Assembly (NCBI RefSeq): GCF_030462475.1
Contig: NZ_JASMRZ010000002.1
Coordinates: 23,666 to 87,665 of the forward strand
Origin: Variovorax sp. CAN15
Lineage (GTDB): Bacteria > Pseudomonadota > Gammaproteobacteria > Burkholderiales > Burkholderiaceae_C
Length of the DNA stretch: 64,000 nt
Direction of reading: 5' to 3'
Notes under the pieces: generated by a model
Databases searched by the model: none
Seen by the model: only the letters and a program-made list of their open reading frames with translations
What the model was told of the DNA's origin: nothing
Part shown: positions 27,544 through 36,665 of the stretch, piece by piece
Numbering within the stretch: position 1 is the stretch's first letter
Layout of the letters: each line of letters opens with the position of its first letter
Program-made: the position numbers and the translations under genes

Positions 27544-27891
27544 CGGCGGCAGCTTTGGAGCGTTGGGGGTGGCGGTGTTCAAGGCCGCAAGGCCTTGAAC
27601 ACGCCGGGTGAATGGCGACAGCGGCTGGCATCGAGGCGGTCCCTGAGCGGTGTTGTTCCCCCCAACTTTCTTTGGCCTCTACCAGCGCCGAACCGCTGTC
27701 GGGACGCAGTGTGCTCGCACCCGGTGAAGCCGGGGTGAAGTGCATGCGGGAGTTTCGTGAAACGATACCCTGCGTCCTGCTTCACGCCACCTGCGCATCG
27801 AATTCAGGGACGGCGCTGGACAGCAAACATGCCGGCGACTCTTCCTTCGGTTGACTCCAGGCGCACACATCGCCCCCTTACACTGCCGCCC
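27544..27891. other. Gene-free stretch between aroG and the histidine kinase
   Basis: About 350 bases. It holds the stem-loop at 27575-27602 and otherwise only sequence without a convincing frame. The last 100 bases before 27892 must contain the kinase promoter, but no clear -35/-10 pair or operator stands out. Confidence 0.6.
27575..27602. terminator. Perfect 12-bp stem with GCAA tetraloop after aroG
   Basis: GTGTTCAAGGCC (27575-27586) pairs exactly with GGCCTTGAACAC (27591-27602) around a GCAA loop, a GNRA tetraloop. It lies 31 bases after the aroG stop. No T-run follows, so it may act as a terminator of the GC-rich kind or as a 3-prime end stabiliser. Confidence 0.65.
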
Positions 27892-29751
27892 ATGAGTACG
27901 CAGGGCGCAACCTCCTCCATGCCCGAGGGCACGCTCGCGGGCACCGATGCCCCGCCCGGCATTGCCGACTCCCATGCCCAGCTGGTCCGCGAACGCCTGC
28001 TGCGGCGCATGTTCGTGATGGGTCCGCCCACGGTGCTGACGGCGCTCGCGGCGGCCATCGCGATGGCGGGGGTGTTCTTCTGGATGACGCGCGGCCTGGG
28101 CGCGCTGACCTGGGGCATCGCGACCTGCGCGCTGCTCAGCCTCCGGCTGGTGTTCATGCGCTGGAACGCGCGCCTCTACCCCGAGCCCGAATTCACCCTG
28201 CGCCAGCCCGACGGCGCATGGCGCTTCATGCTGCCGCTGGGCACTTACATGGCCATGTGGACGCTGGCGCCCTGGGCGCTGATGCCGCCCGGCACCGAAT
28301 CGCCCACGCGCATCCTGATCCTGCTGCTGGGCATGTTCGCGGTGCTGATGGGTTCGGTGCCGGTGATCGCCACCTGGCGTGCGATGGTCCCGGTGGTCAC
28401 GATTCCGCTCACGCTGGGCGTGGTCACGCGCTTCGCGTGGATGGGGGGCACCGACGGCTGGTTCGCCTGCGTGGTCGGCCTGCTGTTCGGCGGCTCGATG
28501 GCTCGTTATGCGCTGTCGCAGCACCAGCTCATCCGGCGCAGCCTGTCGGACCAGATCGACAAGGAACTGCTGAGCGAGCAGCTGATGCGCCAGTCCTTCG
28601 AGCTGCAGCGCCTGAACCGCGAGCGCAGCCGCTTCTTCGCATCGGCCAGCCACGACCTGCGCCAGCCGGTGCATGCGCTGGCACTGTTCTCGCGCTCGCT
28701 GGAGCGCGACCTCGCGGACCACCCGCTCGCCCCCGTGGCCGGCCGCGTGGTGCAGGCGACCGACGCAGTGAGCGGCCTGCTCAACGCGATGCTCGACATC
28801 TCCAAGATCGACGCGGGCACCGTGGTGCCCCGGCCGATGGAGATCGCGGTGGACCCGCTCTTCCTGCGGCTCGCGCAGCTCTTCGAGCCCCGGGCCCAGC
28901 AGGCGGGCCTGTCGCTGCGCTTCCACACCGCGCCCGAGTGGCTGCAGACCGACCCCGACCTGCTGCTGCGCGTGCTGACCAACTTCGTCGACAACGCGCT
29001 CAAGTACACGCGAAGCGGCGGCATCCTCGTGAGCGCGCGGCCGCGCGGCGACCGCCTGCGCCTGGCCGTGTGGGACACCGGCCTGGGCATCGCACCCGAG
29101 CACCTGCCCCATGTGTTCGACGAGTTCTACCAGGTCGACAACCCGCAGCGCGACGTGGCGCGCGGGCTGGGCATCGGGCTGGCCATCGTCAAGCGGCTGG
29201 TCGACCTGCTCAGCGGCGAGATCGGCGTGCGCTCGCGGCAGGACCGCGGCAGCGTGTTCTGGGTAGACCTGCCGCGCCGGCCGCCCGCAGCCCCGGCGGC
29301 GCTCCCGGCACCTGCCGCCGCCCCCGACACCTCCAGCGCGGACGCCACCGAACTCCCGCTCGTGCCTCCGCGCGTGCTGCTGCTCGACGACGAGCAGCCC
29401 GTGGGCGAAGCCGTGCGCATGTGGCTGGCCCCGTACTGCGAGCGCATCGAGATCACCAGCCGCGTGGCCGACGCCTGCGCGCAGGTGCGGGCCACGCCCG
29501 ATGGCTTCGACGCCTTCATCATCGACTTCCGCCTGGCCGACCCACAGGACGGCATCCAGGCGACGGCCGAGCTGCGCCAGCTCGCGGACCGCCGCGTGCC
29601 CACCATCCTCGTCACCGGCGACACCGACCCCGAGCGCGTGCGCGCGGCCTATGCCAGCGGCCTGGTCGTGATGTTCAAGCCGGTGCAGCCCGAGGTGCTG
29701 CTGCGCACGCTGCACCAGATCATCCGGAGCGAGGCCAGGGAGCGGCGCTGA
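27892..29751 (+). CDS. Hybrid sensor histidine kinase with C-terminal receiver
   Basis: A 619-residue inner-membrane signalling protein. About six hydrophobic segments occupy residues 40-205. The HisKA domain has the phospho-acceptor H254 in ASHDLRQPVHA. The ATPase domain has NFVDNALKYT, VWDTGLGI and GLGIGLAIVKRL. A Pro/Ala-rich linker leads to a receiver domain (about 505-619) with LLLDDEQPVG, acceptor Asp in FIIDFRLAD, and FKPVQP. The signal and output are unknown: no response regulator gene lies beside it. It is convergent with galM. The ATG at 27892 gives a standard start, MSTQGATSSMPEG. Confidence 0.9.
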   Translation: MSTQGATSSMPEGTLAGTDAPPGIADSHAQLVRERLLRRMFVMGPPTVLTALAAAIAMAGVFFWMTRGLGALTWGIATCALLSLRLVFMRWNARLYPEPEFTLRQPDGAWRFMLPLGTYMAMWTLAPWALMPPGTESPTRILILLLGMFAVLMGSVPVIATWRAMVPVVTIPLTLGVVTRFAWMGGTDGWFACVVGLLFGGSMARYALSQHQLIRRSLSDQIDKELLSEQLMRQSFELQRLNRERSRFFASASHDLRQPVHALALFSRSLERDLADHPLAPVAGRVVQATDAVSGLLNAMLDISKIDAGTVVPRPMEIAVDPLFLRLAQLFEPRAQQAGLSLRFHTAPEWLQTDPDLLLRVLTNFVDNALKYTRSGGILVSARPRGDRLRLAVWDTGLGIAPEHLPHVFDEFYQVDNPQRDVARGLGIGLAIVKRLVDLLSGEIGVRSRQDRGSVFWVDLPRRPPAAPAALPAPAAAPDTSSADATELPLVPPRVLLLDDEQPVGEAVRMWLAPYCERIEITSRVADACAQVRATPDGFDAFIIDFRLADPQDGIQATAELRQLADRRVPTILVTGDTDPERVRAAYASGLVVMFKPVQPEVLLRTLHQIIRSEARERR

Positions 29752-29760
29752 TCGGTCACC

Positions 29761-30855
29761 TCAGCCCAGCAGGCTGAACCGGTGCTCTGTCGCGCTGTGG
29801 AAGCGCTCCCCCGGCCGCAGCACCGTCGACGGAAACTCCGGCTGGTTCGGCGAATCGGGGAAATGCTGCGTCTCCAGGCACAGCCCGTCCCCCTGCCTGA
29901 TGCTCGCGCCCGCGCTGCCGAAGAGGCTGCCGTCGAGAAAGTTGCCCGAATAGAACTGCACGCCGGGCTCGCTGGTGTGCACTTCCATCACGCGGCCGGA
30001 ATCCTCATGTTCCAGCCGTGCCGCGAGCGCGAGGCCCTGTTCGGCGTGGGCACGGTCCAGCACCCAGTTGTGGTCGTAGCCATGGGCCCGCATCAGCTGC
30101 TCGTGGCCTTCGCGGATGCGCTCGCCGATGCGGGTCGCGGTGCGGAAGTCGAAGGGGGTTCCGCCGACGTCGGCTGTCCCCAGCGGAATCAGCGTCGCAT
30201 CGACCGGGCAGTAGCGGCTCGCGGCGAGCATCAGGCGGTGATCCATCACCGAGCCGCTGCCCGCGAGGTTGAAGTAGTCGTGGTGGCTCAGGTTCAGCAC
30301 GGTGGGACTGTCGGCGACGGCGCTGTAGTCGATGCGCCATGTGTTCGCCCTGGTGCTCAGCGTGTAGCGCAGCGTGAGCCGCACTTCGCCCGGGTAGCCC
30401 TCCTCGCCGTCGGCGCTGGTGTAGCTCAGTTCGATGGCGATGGCGTCGCCTCCTGCCTGTGCCGCCGAAAGGGGCACGATCTCCCAGTAGCGCTTGCCGA
30501 AGCCCGTCGCGCCGCCGTGCAGGGAGTTCGGGGCGTTGTTCAGGCCCAACTGATGCGTCTTGCCATCGAGCGTGAAGCGCCCGCCCGCGATGCGGTTCGC
30601 ATAGCGGCCGACGATGGTTCCGAGGTGCGGATGCGGTCCCAGGTAGTCGGCCAGCGACGGCAGGCCCAGCACCACGCTGCCGCTGCGCCCATGCCGGTCG
30701 GGCACGCGCAGCGCGGTGACGATGCCGCCGATGTTGATGGCGCTCAGGCTCAGCCCCCGGCCGTTGTCGAGCGTGTATTCGGTGACCGTGCGGCCGTCGG
30801 GCATGCGGCCGTATTCGCGCGAGGCGACGCTGCTTTTCTGTTCTCGATTGCTCAT
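29761..30855 (-). CDS. galM: Aldose 1-epimerase
   Basis: A 364-residue mutarotase that interconverts alpha and beta anomers of aldoses. The catalytic base and acid region is recognisable: NLSHHDYFNLAG (about 188-199) and the Glu in TSEPGVQFYSGNFLDG. The segments IVGRYANRIAGGRF and SLHGGATGFGKRYW are typical. It has no signal peptide and should be cytoplasmic. It starts 11 bases after the stop of the secreted hydrolase gene and is last in a three-gene leftward operon with the CapA-MurF fusion. It may also serve the arabinose pathway 4 kb away. Confidence 0.93.
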   Translation of the reverse strand: MSNREQKSSVASREYGRMPDGRTVTEYTLDNGRGLSLSAINIGGIVTALRVPDRHGRSGSVVLGLPSLADYLGPHPHLGTIVGRYANRIAGGRFTLDGKTHQLGLNNAPNSLHGGATGFGKRYWEIVPLSAAQAGGDAIAIELSYTSADGEEGYPGEVRLTLRYTLSTRANTWRIDYSAVADSPTVLNLSHHDYFNLAGSGSVMDHRLMLAASRYCPVDATLIPLGTADVGGTPFDFRTATRIGERIREGHEQLMRAHGYDHNWVLDRAHAEQGLALAARLEHEDSGRVMEVHTSEPGVQFYSGNFLDGSLFGSAGASIRQGDGLCLETQHFPDSPNQPEFPSTVLRPGERFHSATEHRFSLLG

Positions 30856-30866
30856 GTGTACGGTGA

Positions 30867-31805
30867 TCAGGGAAAGAGTGCCTCGCGCGCGCACTGCGAG
30901 GCGGTGTGCAGCGCGATGCGGTCCTTGAGGTCGTGGAAGTCGGGGGGCTCGGCCGCGTGGGTGCGCAACTCGATGCGGTGGCCGGCCTTGGCGACGGCAT
31001 CGGCGAAGCGCTCCTGCAGCGCGTAGGGCGTGTTCCTGTCTTCGCGGTTGCCGATCAGCACGATGCGCCGCGCCGGGTCGCGCACGATGCCGCCCACATG
31101 GTCGAGCGGGTCGTAGAACTCCGTGCTGCCGGTGGTGTCGGTGCGGCCGTCTTTCGAGCGGCCCAGCATGCGCGCGCGCTCCAGCAGCCCGTAGGCACCC
31201 GAGGTGAGCACGGCACAGGCCACGCGGGTGCGTCCCAGCGTGAGCAGCGCCGCACCCGCGGTGGCGCCGCCGCTGTGGCCCACGATGACGATGCGCTGCA
31301 GCCGGTGGCGCTGCATGAGGGCGTCGAGCGCGGCATCGAGCGCATGGAACTCGACGAGCTGGCGGCGCTTGCGGTGATCGCCCGAGGAGCCGTACGTGCC
31401 GGGCCGCGCCACGAAGATCCACGGCACGCCCGCGCGGTCGCGGCTGCGCTGCGCGTCGAGCGTGCGCAGCTCTTCGGTGTTGCCGGGAATGCGCGTGGGC
31501 GCCTGGTCCATCACGCCGTCGCGGTCGCCCGAGAACTGCACGATGGCGATGCGCGCGCCGTCGATGTCGTCGCTCGCGAAATAGCGGATGCACGACGGCC
31601 CCTCCGCGGCCTGCACCCACAGGAAGCCCTTGCGGTCGGGGCAGCGCGCGCGGTCGGCGGGCTGGTTCCAGTACAGCACCTCGTCGGCGCCGGCGGCGAA
31701 GACGCGCGGCACGTCGGGTCCGGTGCGCTGGGCGCAGGCGGTCTGCGCCAGCGCCACGAGCAGCAGCACGAAGCGCAGTCTTCGAAGCGTATGCAGCAGG
31801 GTCAT
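30867..31805 (-). CDS. Secreted alpha/beta hydrolase of unknown substrate
   Basis: A 312-residue protein with an N-terminal signal sequence (RRLRFVLLLVALAQTACAQ; possibly a lipoprotein since a Cys follows a TA pair). The fold is suggested by the nucleophile elbow IVIVGHSGGATAGA and a late His in PPDFHDLKD. Four cysteines in the mature part fit an exported protein. Its ATG overlaps the stop of the 1577-residue fusion gene (ATGA, 31802-31805), so the two are translationally coupled. The substrate is unknown; a polymer- or ester-cleaving role linked to the fusion product is a guess. Confidence 0.75.
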   Translation of the reverse strand: MTLLHTLRRLRFVLLLVALAQTACAQRTGPDVPRVFAAGADEVLYWNQPADRARCPDRKGFLWVQAAEGPSCIRYFASDDIDGARIAIVQFSGDRDGVMDQAPTRIPGNTEELRTLDAQRSRDRAGVPWIFVARPGTYGSSGDHRKRRQLVEFHALDAALDALMQRHRLQRIVIVGHSGGATAGAALLTLGRTRVACAVLTSGAYGLLERARMLGRSKDGRTDTTGSTEFYDPLDHVGGIVRDPARRIVLIGNREDRNTPYALQERFADAVAKAGHRIELRTHAAEPPDFHDLKDRIALHTASQCAREALFP

Positions 31806-34800
31806 AGCCTTTGCAGGAGTTCCGGAATGCTGCCGAAGTCGGAGCCGACGCGATCGCCCTTCACCAGCACGAGGTCGCCATTGCGCAGCACGCCCCCCAG
31901 GTAGCCCGCGAGCTGCGCGGCGTCGTCGAAATGCGGGCCGAGCAGTTCACCCGGTACCTCCTCGCGCAGCCAGCGCATCTCGTCGCCGTGCGTCACCAGG
32001 TGCTGGATGCCCGATGCCAGCAGCGGCGCGGCCAGGCTGCGATGCATGGCCTCGGCATCCTTGCCGAGGTTGACGATGCGCCCCAGCACGCCGATCTTGC
32101 GCAGCACCGGGCCGCTGTCGGCGCGCTGCCAGGTGCGCACGAACTCCATGGCGTTGCGCATCGACATGACTTCGGCGTTCCAGCTGTCGTCGACGAGCGT
32201 GGCCTGCACGCCGGCCTGCGTGCGCAGCGCGCGCACCTGCATCACCGAGGCCGGCAGGCGAACATGCGGCATGCGCGCGCAGGCGGCCTCGCCGTCGAAA
32301 CCCATGGCCAGCAGCGCCGCGAACGCGAGCAGTGAATTGCGCACCAGCCCCGCGCTCTCGACCGGGAAGACATATTCGAAGGTGCGCCCCGGCACCGCGA
32401 CGCGCACACGGCAGCCGCCGCCGGGCTCCGGCCGTGCGTCGAGCATGCGCACGTTGGCGTCGGGGCCGCTGCCCACCACCCAGATCGCGCCGGCCGTGAG
32501 CGCGGCGGCGTCCACCACCTGGCGCAGGCAGGGAATATGGTCGGGCACGACGGCCACGCCGCCGGGCTCCAGCCCGAGGAAGATGCGCGACTTGTAGGCC
32601 GCCGTAAGCTCCAGCGTCGATGCCTGCCTGGTCTGCGACAGGCCGATCTCGGTGACGATGGCAACATGCGGACGGGCCATCAGCGAGATCGGGCCGCGGT
32701 CCATCCACAGGCCGCTCTGCGCCATCTCCAGGATGCACACGTCCACATCGGGCCCGAGGTTCGCGAGCATGGCCGGCACGCCGACGCGCGAGTTGTAGTT
32801 GTCGATGGTGGTGTGCACCCGCGCGCGCTCGGGCAGCAGGTCGCGCAGCATCGCGATGGTGGACGACTTGCCGACCGTACCGGTAACGCCCACCAGCATG
32901 CCCCTGTAGCGCTCGCGCGCGGCGCGGCCCATGGCGATCATCGCGGCGATGGGGTCGTCCACCTGCAGCAACGGGAAGGCCGCGTCGAGCCCTTCGACCG
33001 GCCGCGCGACCACGGCGCCGGCCAGTGCGGAATGCAGCCGGGGCAGTTCGAGATGCCGGTCCCAGTTTTCGGCGCGCGGCTTGCTGTAGCTCTCGTGCAC
33101 GGCCAGCGTGCGGAAGTCGGACGCGATGAAGAGCGAAGGCTTCGGCAGAAGCCCCATGTGCACCGGTCCGCGCACCACCGAGCTGGCGAACCAGCCCGGC
33201 GGCGGCTCCACGAGCCACCGGCCGCCTGTTGCCTGTCGCAGCTGTTCGGCCGTCCAGACCGGCTCGCGGCCGGCGCCGGGGCGGTCAGCCGCGAGCACGG
33301 GCGCGGGGCGCTGCGGCAACGGCGTGGGCATCTCCGGCACGCGCAGCCCGCACCACAGCGCGAGGCGCCGCGCGGGCGGCAGCCCGGGCCAGTCGCCGCG
33401 CACGCCCACTTCGATCTGCAGCACGTCGCTTTCGAGCAGCCCCGCGCGCGGCGGCCGCAGGCCATAGCGGTCGCGGTAGATGCGCCCCGGCTCCCAGCGG
33501 CTGGTGGGCCACATCCAGTCGCAGGGGTCGTGGTCCATGCCCTCGCCCCACGCCGGCATGCGGGTGCTGCGCATCGGCAGCGCGCGGAAGTGCAGGCGCA
33601 GGTCGGCGGCGACGGGTGCGTCGGCGCTCCAGAACGATTCGACCCACAGCATGCGCCGCCCGACGATCTGCCGCGGCACGCAGCGCAGCCCGACCAGGCG
33701 CAACGGGCCGAACTGCAGCGGCGCGATGCGCGCTTCTTCGGGCACCGCATCCACCAGCCACTCGGGCCGAGGCGCGGGCAGGGCCGCAATGGCACGGGCA
33801 GGCTGGAAGGCCGGCGTGCCGGCACTGTCCGGGTCCGCATGGAACGCGGGCCGCTCGGGCGGCGACAGGCGCACCGAGCAACGCCCGTCCGGCAACTGGC
33901 TCATTTGCGTGCCGAGCGCAAGGCACTGCGCGGCGAAGCGCTCGCTCAGGGCGCGTGCCTCGTCGCCTTCGAGCTGCCGCGAGAAGCCGAAGCCCACGCC
34001 CACGGGCGTGAACATCACCTCCTCCGCACCGCGCGGGCTCAGCTTCAGCGTGAAGACGCCGGAGTCGGCGAAGTCGTTGCGCACCGAATCGAACAGCAGG
34101 TCGCCGGCGTCGTGCAGGATCGGCCTGCCCTTGTAGGTTTCGATGCCCTGCAGCACGTGCGCCGAAGTGCCGAGCACCGCGTCCGCACCGGCATCGACGA
34201 TCGCATGACCGACGGCGATCTCGGCCTGCGTGGGTTCGGTCTCGAGGTTGGCGCCCCAGTGCACCGCCACCAGCACCACGTCGGCCTCGCGGCGCGCGGC
34301 CTCGATGCGCGGCGCGAGCGTGGCGGTCCAGGCGGCGGGGTCCTCGAGCGGCAGCCACGCGGCGCCCGCGCGCTCGGCGCTGGCGGCAAAGCGCGGCTGC
34401 GTGGCGTCGAGGGAGAAAAGCGCCACGCGCACGCCGCCCGCGCGGCGGAACGCCGGGCGCAGCGCGGCCTCCAGGGTGCGGCCGGTGCCGGCCTGCGCGA
34501 TGCCCGCGACCTGCAGCAAGGCGTGCTGCTCCATCAGCGCTTCCGGGCCGTAGTCGCCGCTGTGGTTGTTGGCGGTGGCGACCATGCCGATGCCGGCCTC
34601 GGTCAGCACCGCGAGCATCTCGGGCCGGGCGCGGTAGTAGTACGGGCCGGCCTCGCCCTTGTCCACGCCCTGCTCGCCGATGGTGGCGACCACGCATTCG
34701 AGGTTCACGATGCCCAGGTCGGCTTCGCGCAGTGCGGCGATGTCGCCGAGCATCCGCTGCGCGCCGCCGAGGTCCTTCAGCCGGTAGTGCTGGCGGCGCG

Positions 34801-36535
34801 AGAGGTTCACGTCGCCGCCCCATGCGACGGTGCCGGTGGCGCTGCCGGCGGCATCAACCGCCTTCAGCATGCGGTGGTACGCCACGTAGCCCGAGAGGTA
34901 GTGCTCCACGTCGTCGATGCGCACGCGAAAGCTGTGGTGCTTGATGAAGAACGATCCGGCGATGCGCGCCGGGTTGCGGAAGAACATCGCCAGCTCGGGC
35001 CAGAAGTGGCCGTTGGCGAGGTAGCGCGCGCGGTATTCGAGCGCGCGGTCGAACCTGTCGCGGTCGAGCCCGGCCAGCAGCGGGCGCAGCTCGGGGTCGG
35101 CCTCCAGCCGCAGCACCATGTCGCGCGCGGCCATCATCAGTTCGAGCAGCGTGGGGAAGGTGGTGATGCGCTCCAGCACGAAGTCGAGATAGCCCGCCAC
35201 GTTCTGCAGTCCGAACCTGTAGTAGCGCAGCTCGGGCCTGTAGCGCGTGAGCTCGTTGACGCAGTAGCTCAGCCAGTGGTCGTGCGCGCGCCAGTGCTCG
35301 GCGGCAATGAAGTGCTCGAAGGCTTTCTCGACCACCGCGAGCCAGCGCGCGTCGCGCGTGAGGCCGTACAGGCGCATCAGCCCGAAGGCGGCCTCGCCGT
35401 CGTAGTAGATGACCCGGAACCTGTCCTTCACGTCGAGCGCGGGCGCATTGAGCACGTGCACGAAGCTGCCGGTCTCCGGGTCCTGCATGTGGCGGATGCC
35501 GAGCGCGAGCTGCTCCAGCAGCGGCAGGTATTGCTCGTCGCCGGTGAGCTCGGTGTACTTGACCAGCGCGAGCAGGCACACGGCATTGCCGCCGAGCTTG
35601 ATCTCGCTGCCGATGTCCAGCAGGTAGGCCGCGCGCGTGCCGTCGGGCAGGTTGGCCGGGCGGATCAGCGTGCCGGCGAGGAAGGCCAGCGAGCGGTCGA
35701 TGGCGGCCTTGAGCGTGTCGTTGCGCGTGAGCTCCCACGCTTCGAGCATCGCGTAGGTCGAGCTCGCGTGGCGCAGCGTGTTGTAGGTGGGAATGGTGCG
35801 GTCGAAACAGGGAAACCAGCCGTAGTGGAACTCGCCTGTGGGCTTGACCTGCGCGGCGAGGTAGTTGCCCGCGTCGTCGATCAGCGCATGCACCTGCCGC
35901 GCGTTCCAGTCGCCCAGTTCGCGAAAGCCCGCGGCCTGCCCCTCGGCGGTGATGGGCCACGCGCCATTGGCATCGACGTACACGGCTCGCGTGGTGAAGC
36001 ACCACACCGGCGCCGCGTCGTCCGAAGGAAAGTCGAGCTCGCGGCCGAAGCGCCGCTTGGTGTGCAGCCGCAGGTTGCCGGTGTTGGGCTCGGCGTGGTC
36101 CACGTCGCCGTTGTAGAGCACCGCGCTGCCGTGCATTTCCTGCGCTAGCAAGGCGAACTCGAAGCGCGCGTCGAAGGCGATGCCCTCGTTGAAGTAGTTG
36201 CGCTTGGTCTGCGCCAACCTTGTCTTCAGCTCGCCCCAGCTCATGGGCACGACCTTGTCGACGACCTCGGCGCGCAGTCGCCGCGGCGGCTGCGCGCCGC
36301 GCCTGGCCTGCGTGGTGATGGCGTCGGCTGCGGCGCGCCATGCGGCGTCGATGTCGGCGCCCCGGCCCGAGGCCACGCGGGCCCGGCTGTTGTCCTCGCC
36401 GATGGCGAAGAAGACCACGCAACCCGCCTCGGCGGTGGCCGGTGCCGCGGAGGGCAGCACGCCCGCCGGGTCCGCCAGGGCCTGCCTGGCGCGGGTCAAC
36501 AGATCTGCAAGTGGATTCTTCGGGTCGTGATTCAT
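31802..36535 (-). CDS. Large fusion: toroid-like region + CapA phosphoesterase + MurF-like ligase
   Basis: A 1577-residue protein in one uninterrupted frame. Residues 1-200 are unassigned. About 200-560 is helical with repeated aromatic-rich hairpins, like an alpha/alpha toroid. About 568-880 matches CapA/PgsA capsule phosphoesterases: GGDVNLSR, GIVNLECV, TANNHSGDYG, VAVHWGANLE, AHVLQGIE and HDAGDLLFD. A beta-rich linker spans about 925-1075. About 1094-1577 is MurF-like, with N-lobe WTAEQLRQATGGRW, P-loop VTGTVGKSST (1217-1226), and C-lobe VDDSWNAEVMSMRNAM (1448-1463). It may build or attach a gamma- or beta-linked amino-acid polymer, as CapB/CapA do, but that is inference. ATG 36535 has no clear ribosome site. 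The hydrolase gene overlaps its stop. Confidence 0.85.
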   Translation of the reverse strand: MNHDPKNPLADLLTRARQALADPAGVLPSAAPATAEAGCVVFFAIGEDNSRARVASGRGADIDAAWRAAADAITTQARRGAQPPRRLRAEVVDKVVPMSWGELKTRLAQTKRNYFNEGIAFDARFEFALLAQEMHGSAVLYNGDVDHAEPNTGNLRLHTKRRFGRELDFPSDDAAPVWCFTTRAVYVDANGAWPITAEGQAAGFRELGDWNARQVHALIDDAGNYLAAQVKPTGEFHYGWFPCFDRTIPTYNTLRHASSTYAMLEAWELTRNDTLKAAIDRSLAFLAGTLIRPANLPDGTRAAYLLDIGSEIKLGGNAVCLLALVKYTELTGDEQYLPLLEQLALGIRHMQDPETGSFVHVLNAPALDVKDRFRVIYYDGEAAFGLMRLYGLTRDARWLAVVEKAFEHFIAAEHWRAHDHWLSYCVNELTRYRPELRYYRFGLQNVAGYLDFVLERITTFPTLLELMMAARDMVLRLEADPELRPLLAGLDRDRFDRALEYRARYLANGHFWPELAMFFRNPARIAGSFFIKHHSFRVRIDDVEHYLSGYVAYHRMLKAVDAAGSATGTVAWGGDVNLSRRQHYRLKDLGGAQRMLGDIAALREADLGIVNLECVVATIGEQGVDKGEAGPYYYRARPEMLAVLTEAGIGMVATANNHSGDYGPEALMEQHALLQVAGIAQAGTGRTLEAALRPAFRRAGGVRVALFSLDATQPRFAASAERAGAAWLPLEDPAAWTATLAPRIEAARREADVVLVAVHWGANLETEPTQAEIAVGHAIVDAGADAVLGTSAHVLQGIETYKGRPILHDAGDLLFDSVRNDFADSGVFTLKLSPRGAEEVMFTPVGVGFGFSRQLEGDEARALSERFAAQCLALGTQMSQLPDGRCSVRLSPPERPAFHADPDSAGTPAFQPARAIAALPAPRPEWLVDAVPEEARIAPLQFGPLRLVGLRCVPRQIVGRRMLWVESFWSADAPVAADLRLHFRALPMRSTRMPAWGEGMDHDPCDWMWPTSRWEPGRIYRDRYGLRPPRAGLLESDVLQIEVGVRGDWPGLPPARRLALWCGLRVPEMPTPLPQRPAPVLAADRPGAGREPVWTAEQLRQATGGRWLVEPPPGWFASSVVRGPVHMGLLPKPSLFIASDFRTLAVHESYSKPRAENWDRHLELPRLHSALAGAVVARPVEGLDAAFPLLQVDDPIAAMIAMGRAARERYRGMLVGVTGTVGKSSTIAMLRDLLPERARVHTTIDNYNSRVGVPAMLANLGPDVDVCILEMAQSGLWMDRGPISLMARPHVAIVTEIGLSQTRQASTLELTAAYKSRIFLGLEPGGVAVVPDHIPCLRQVVDAAALTAGAIWVVGSGPDANVRMLDARPEPGGGCRVRVAVPGRTFEYVFPVESAGLVRNSLLAFAALLAMGFDGEAACARMPHVRLPASVMQVRALRTQAGVQATLVDDSWNAEVMSMRNAMEFVRTWQRADSGPVLRKIGVLGRIVNLGKDAEAMHRSLAAPLLASGIQHLVTHGDEMRWLREEVPGELLGPHFDDAAQLAGYLGGVLRNGDLVLVKGDRVGSDFGSIPELLQRL

Positions 36536-36665
36536 GCAGCCGCGAATGATGACAGGCCACGGCACGGCCCGCCATCCCGTCGATCCATGGGATTTGCGCG
36601 CAGCCTGACCGGTGGCTGACCGTCGCTCGTCTTGCCGAGCAACCCGCGCTCGGACGAACGCGGCC

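Noticed and set aside
27603..27891. A short coding frame before the histidine kinase
   Set aside because: Possible short frames there have no ribosome site and unusual composition; the kinase frame proper starts MSTQGATSS at 27892.
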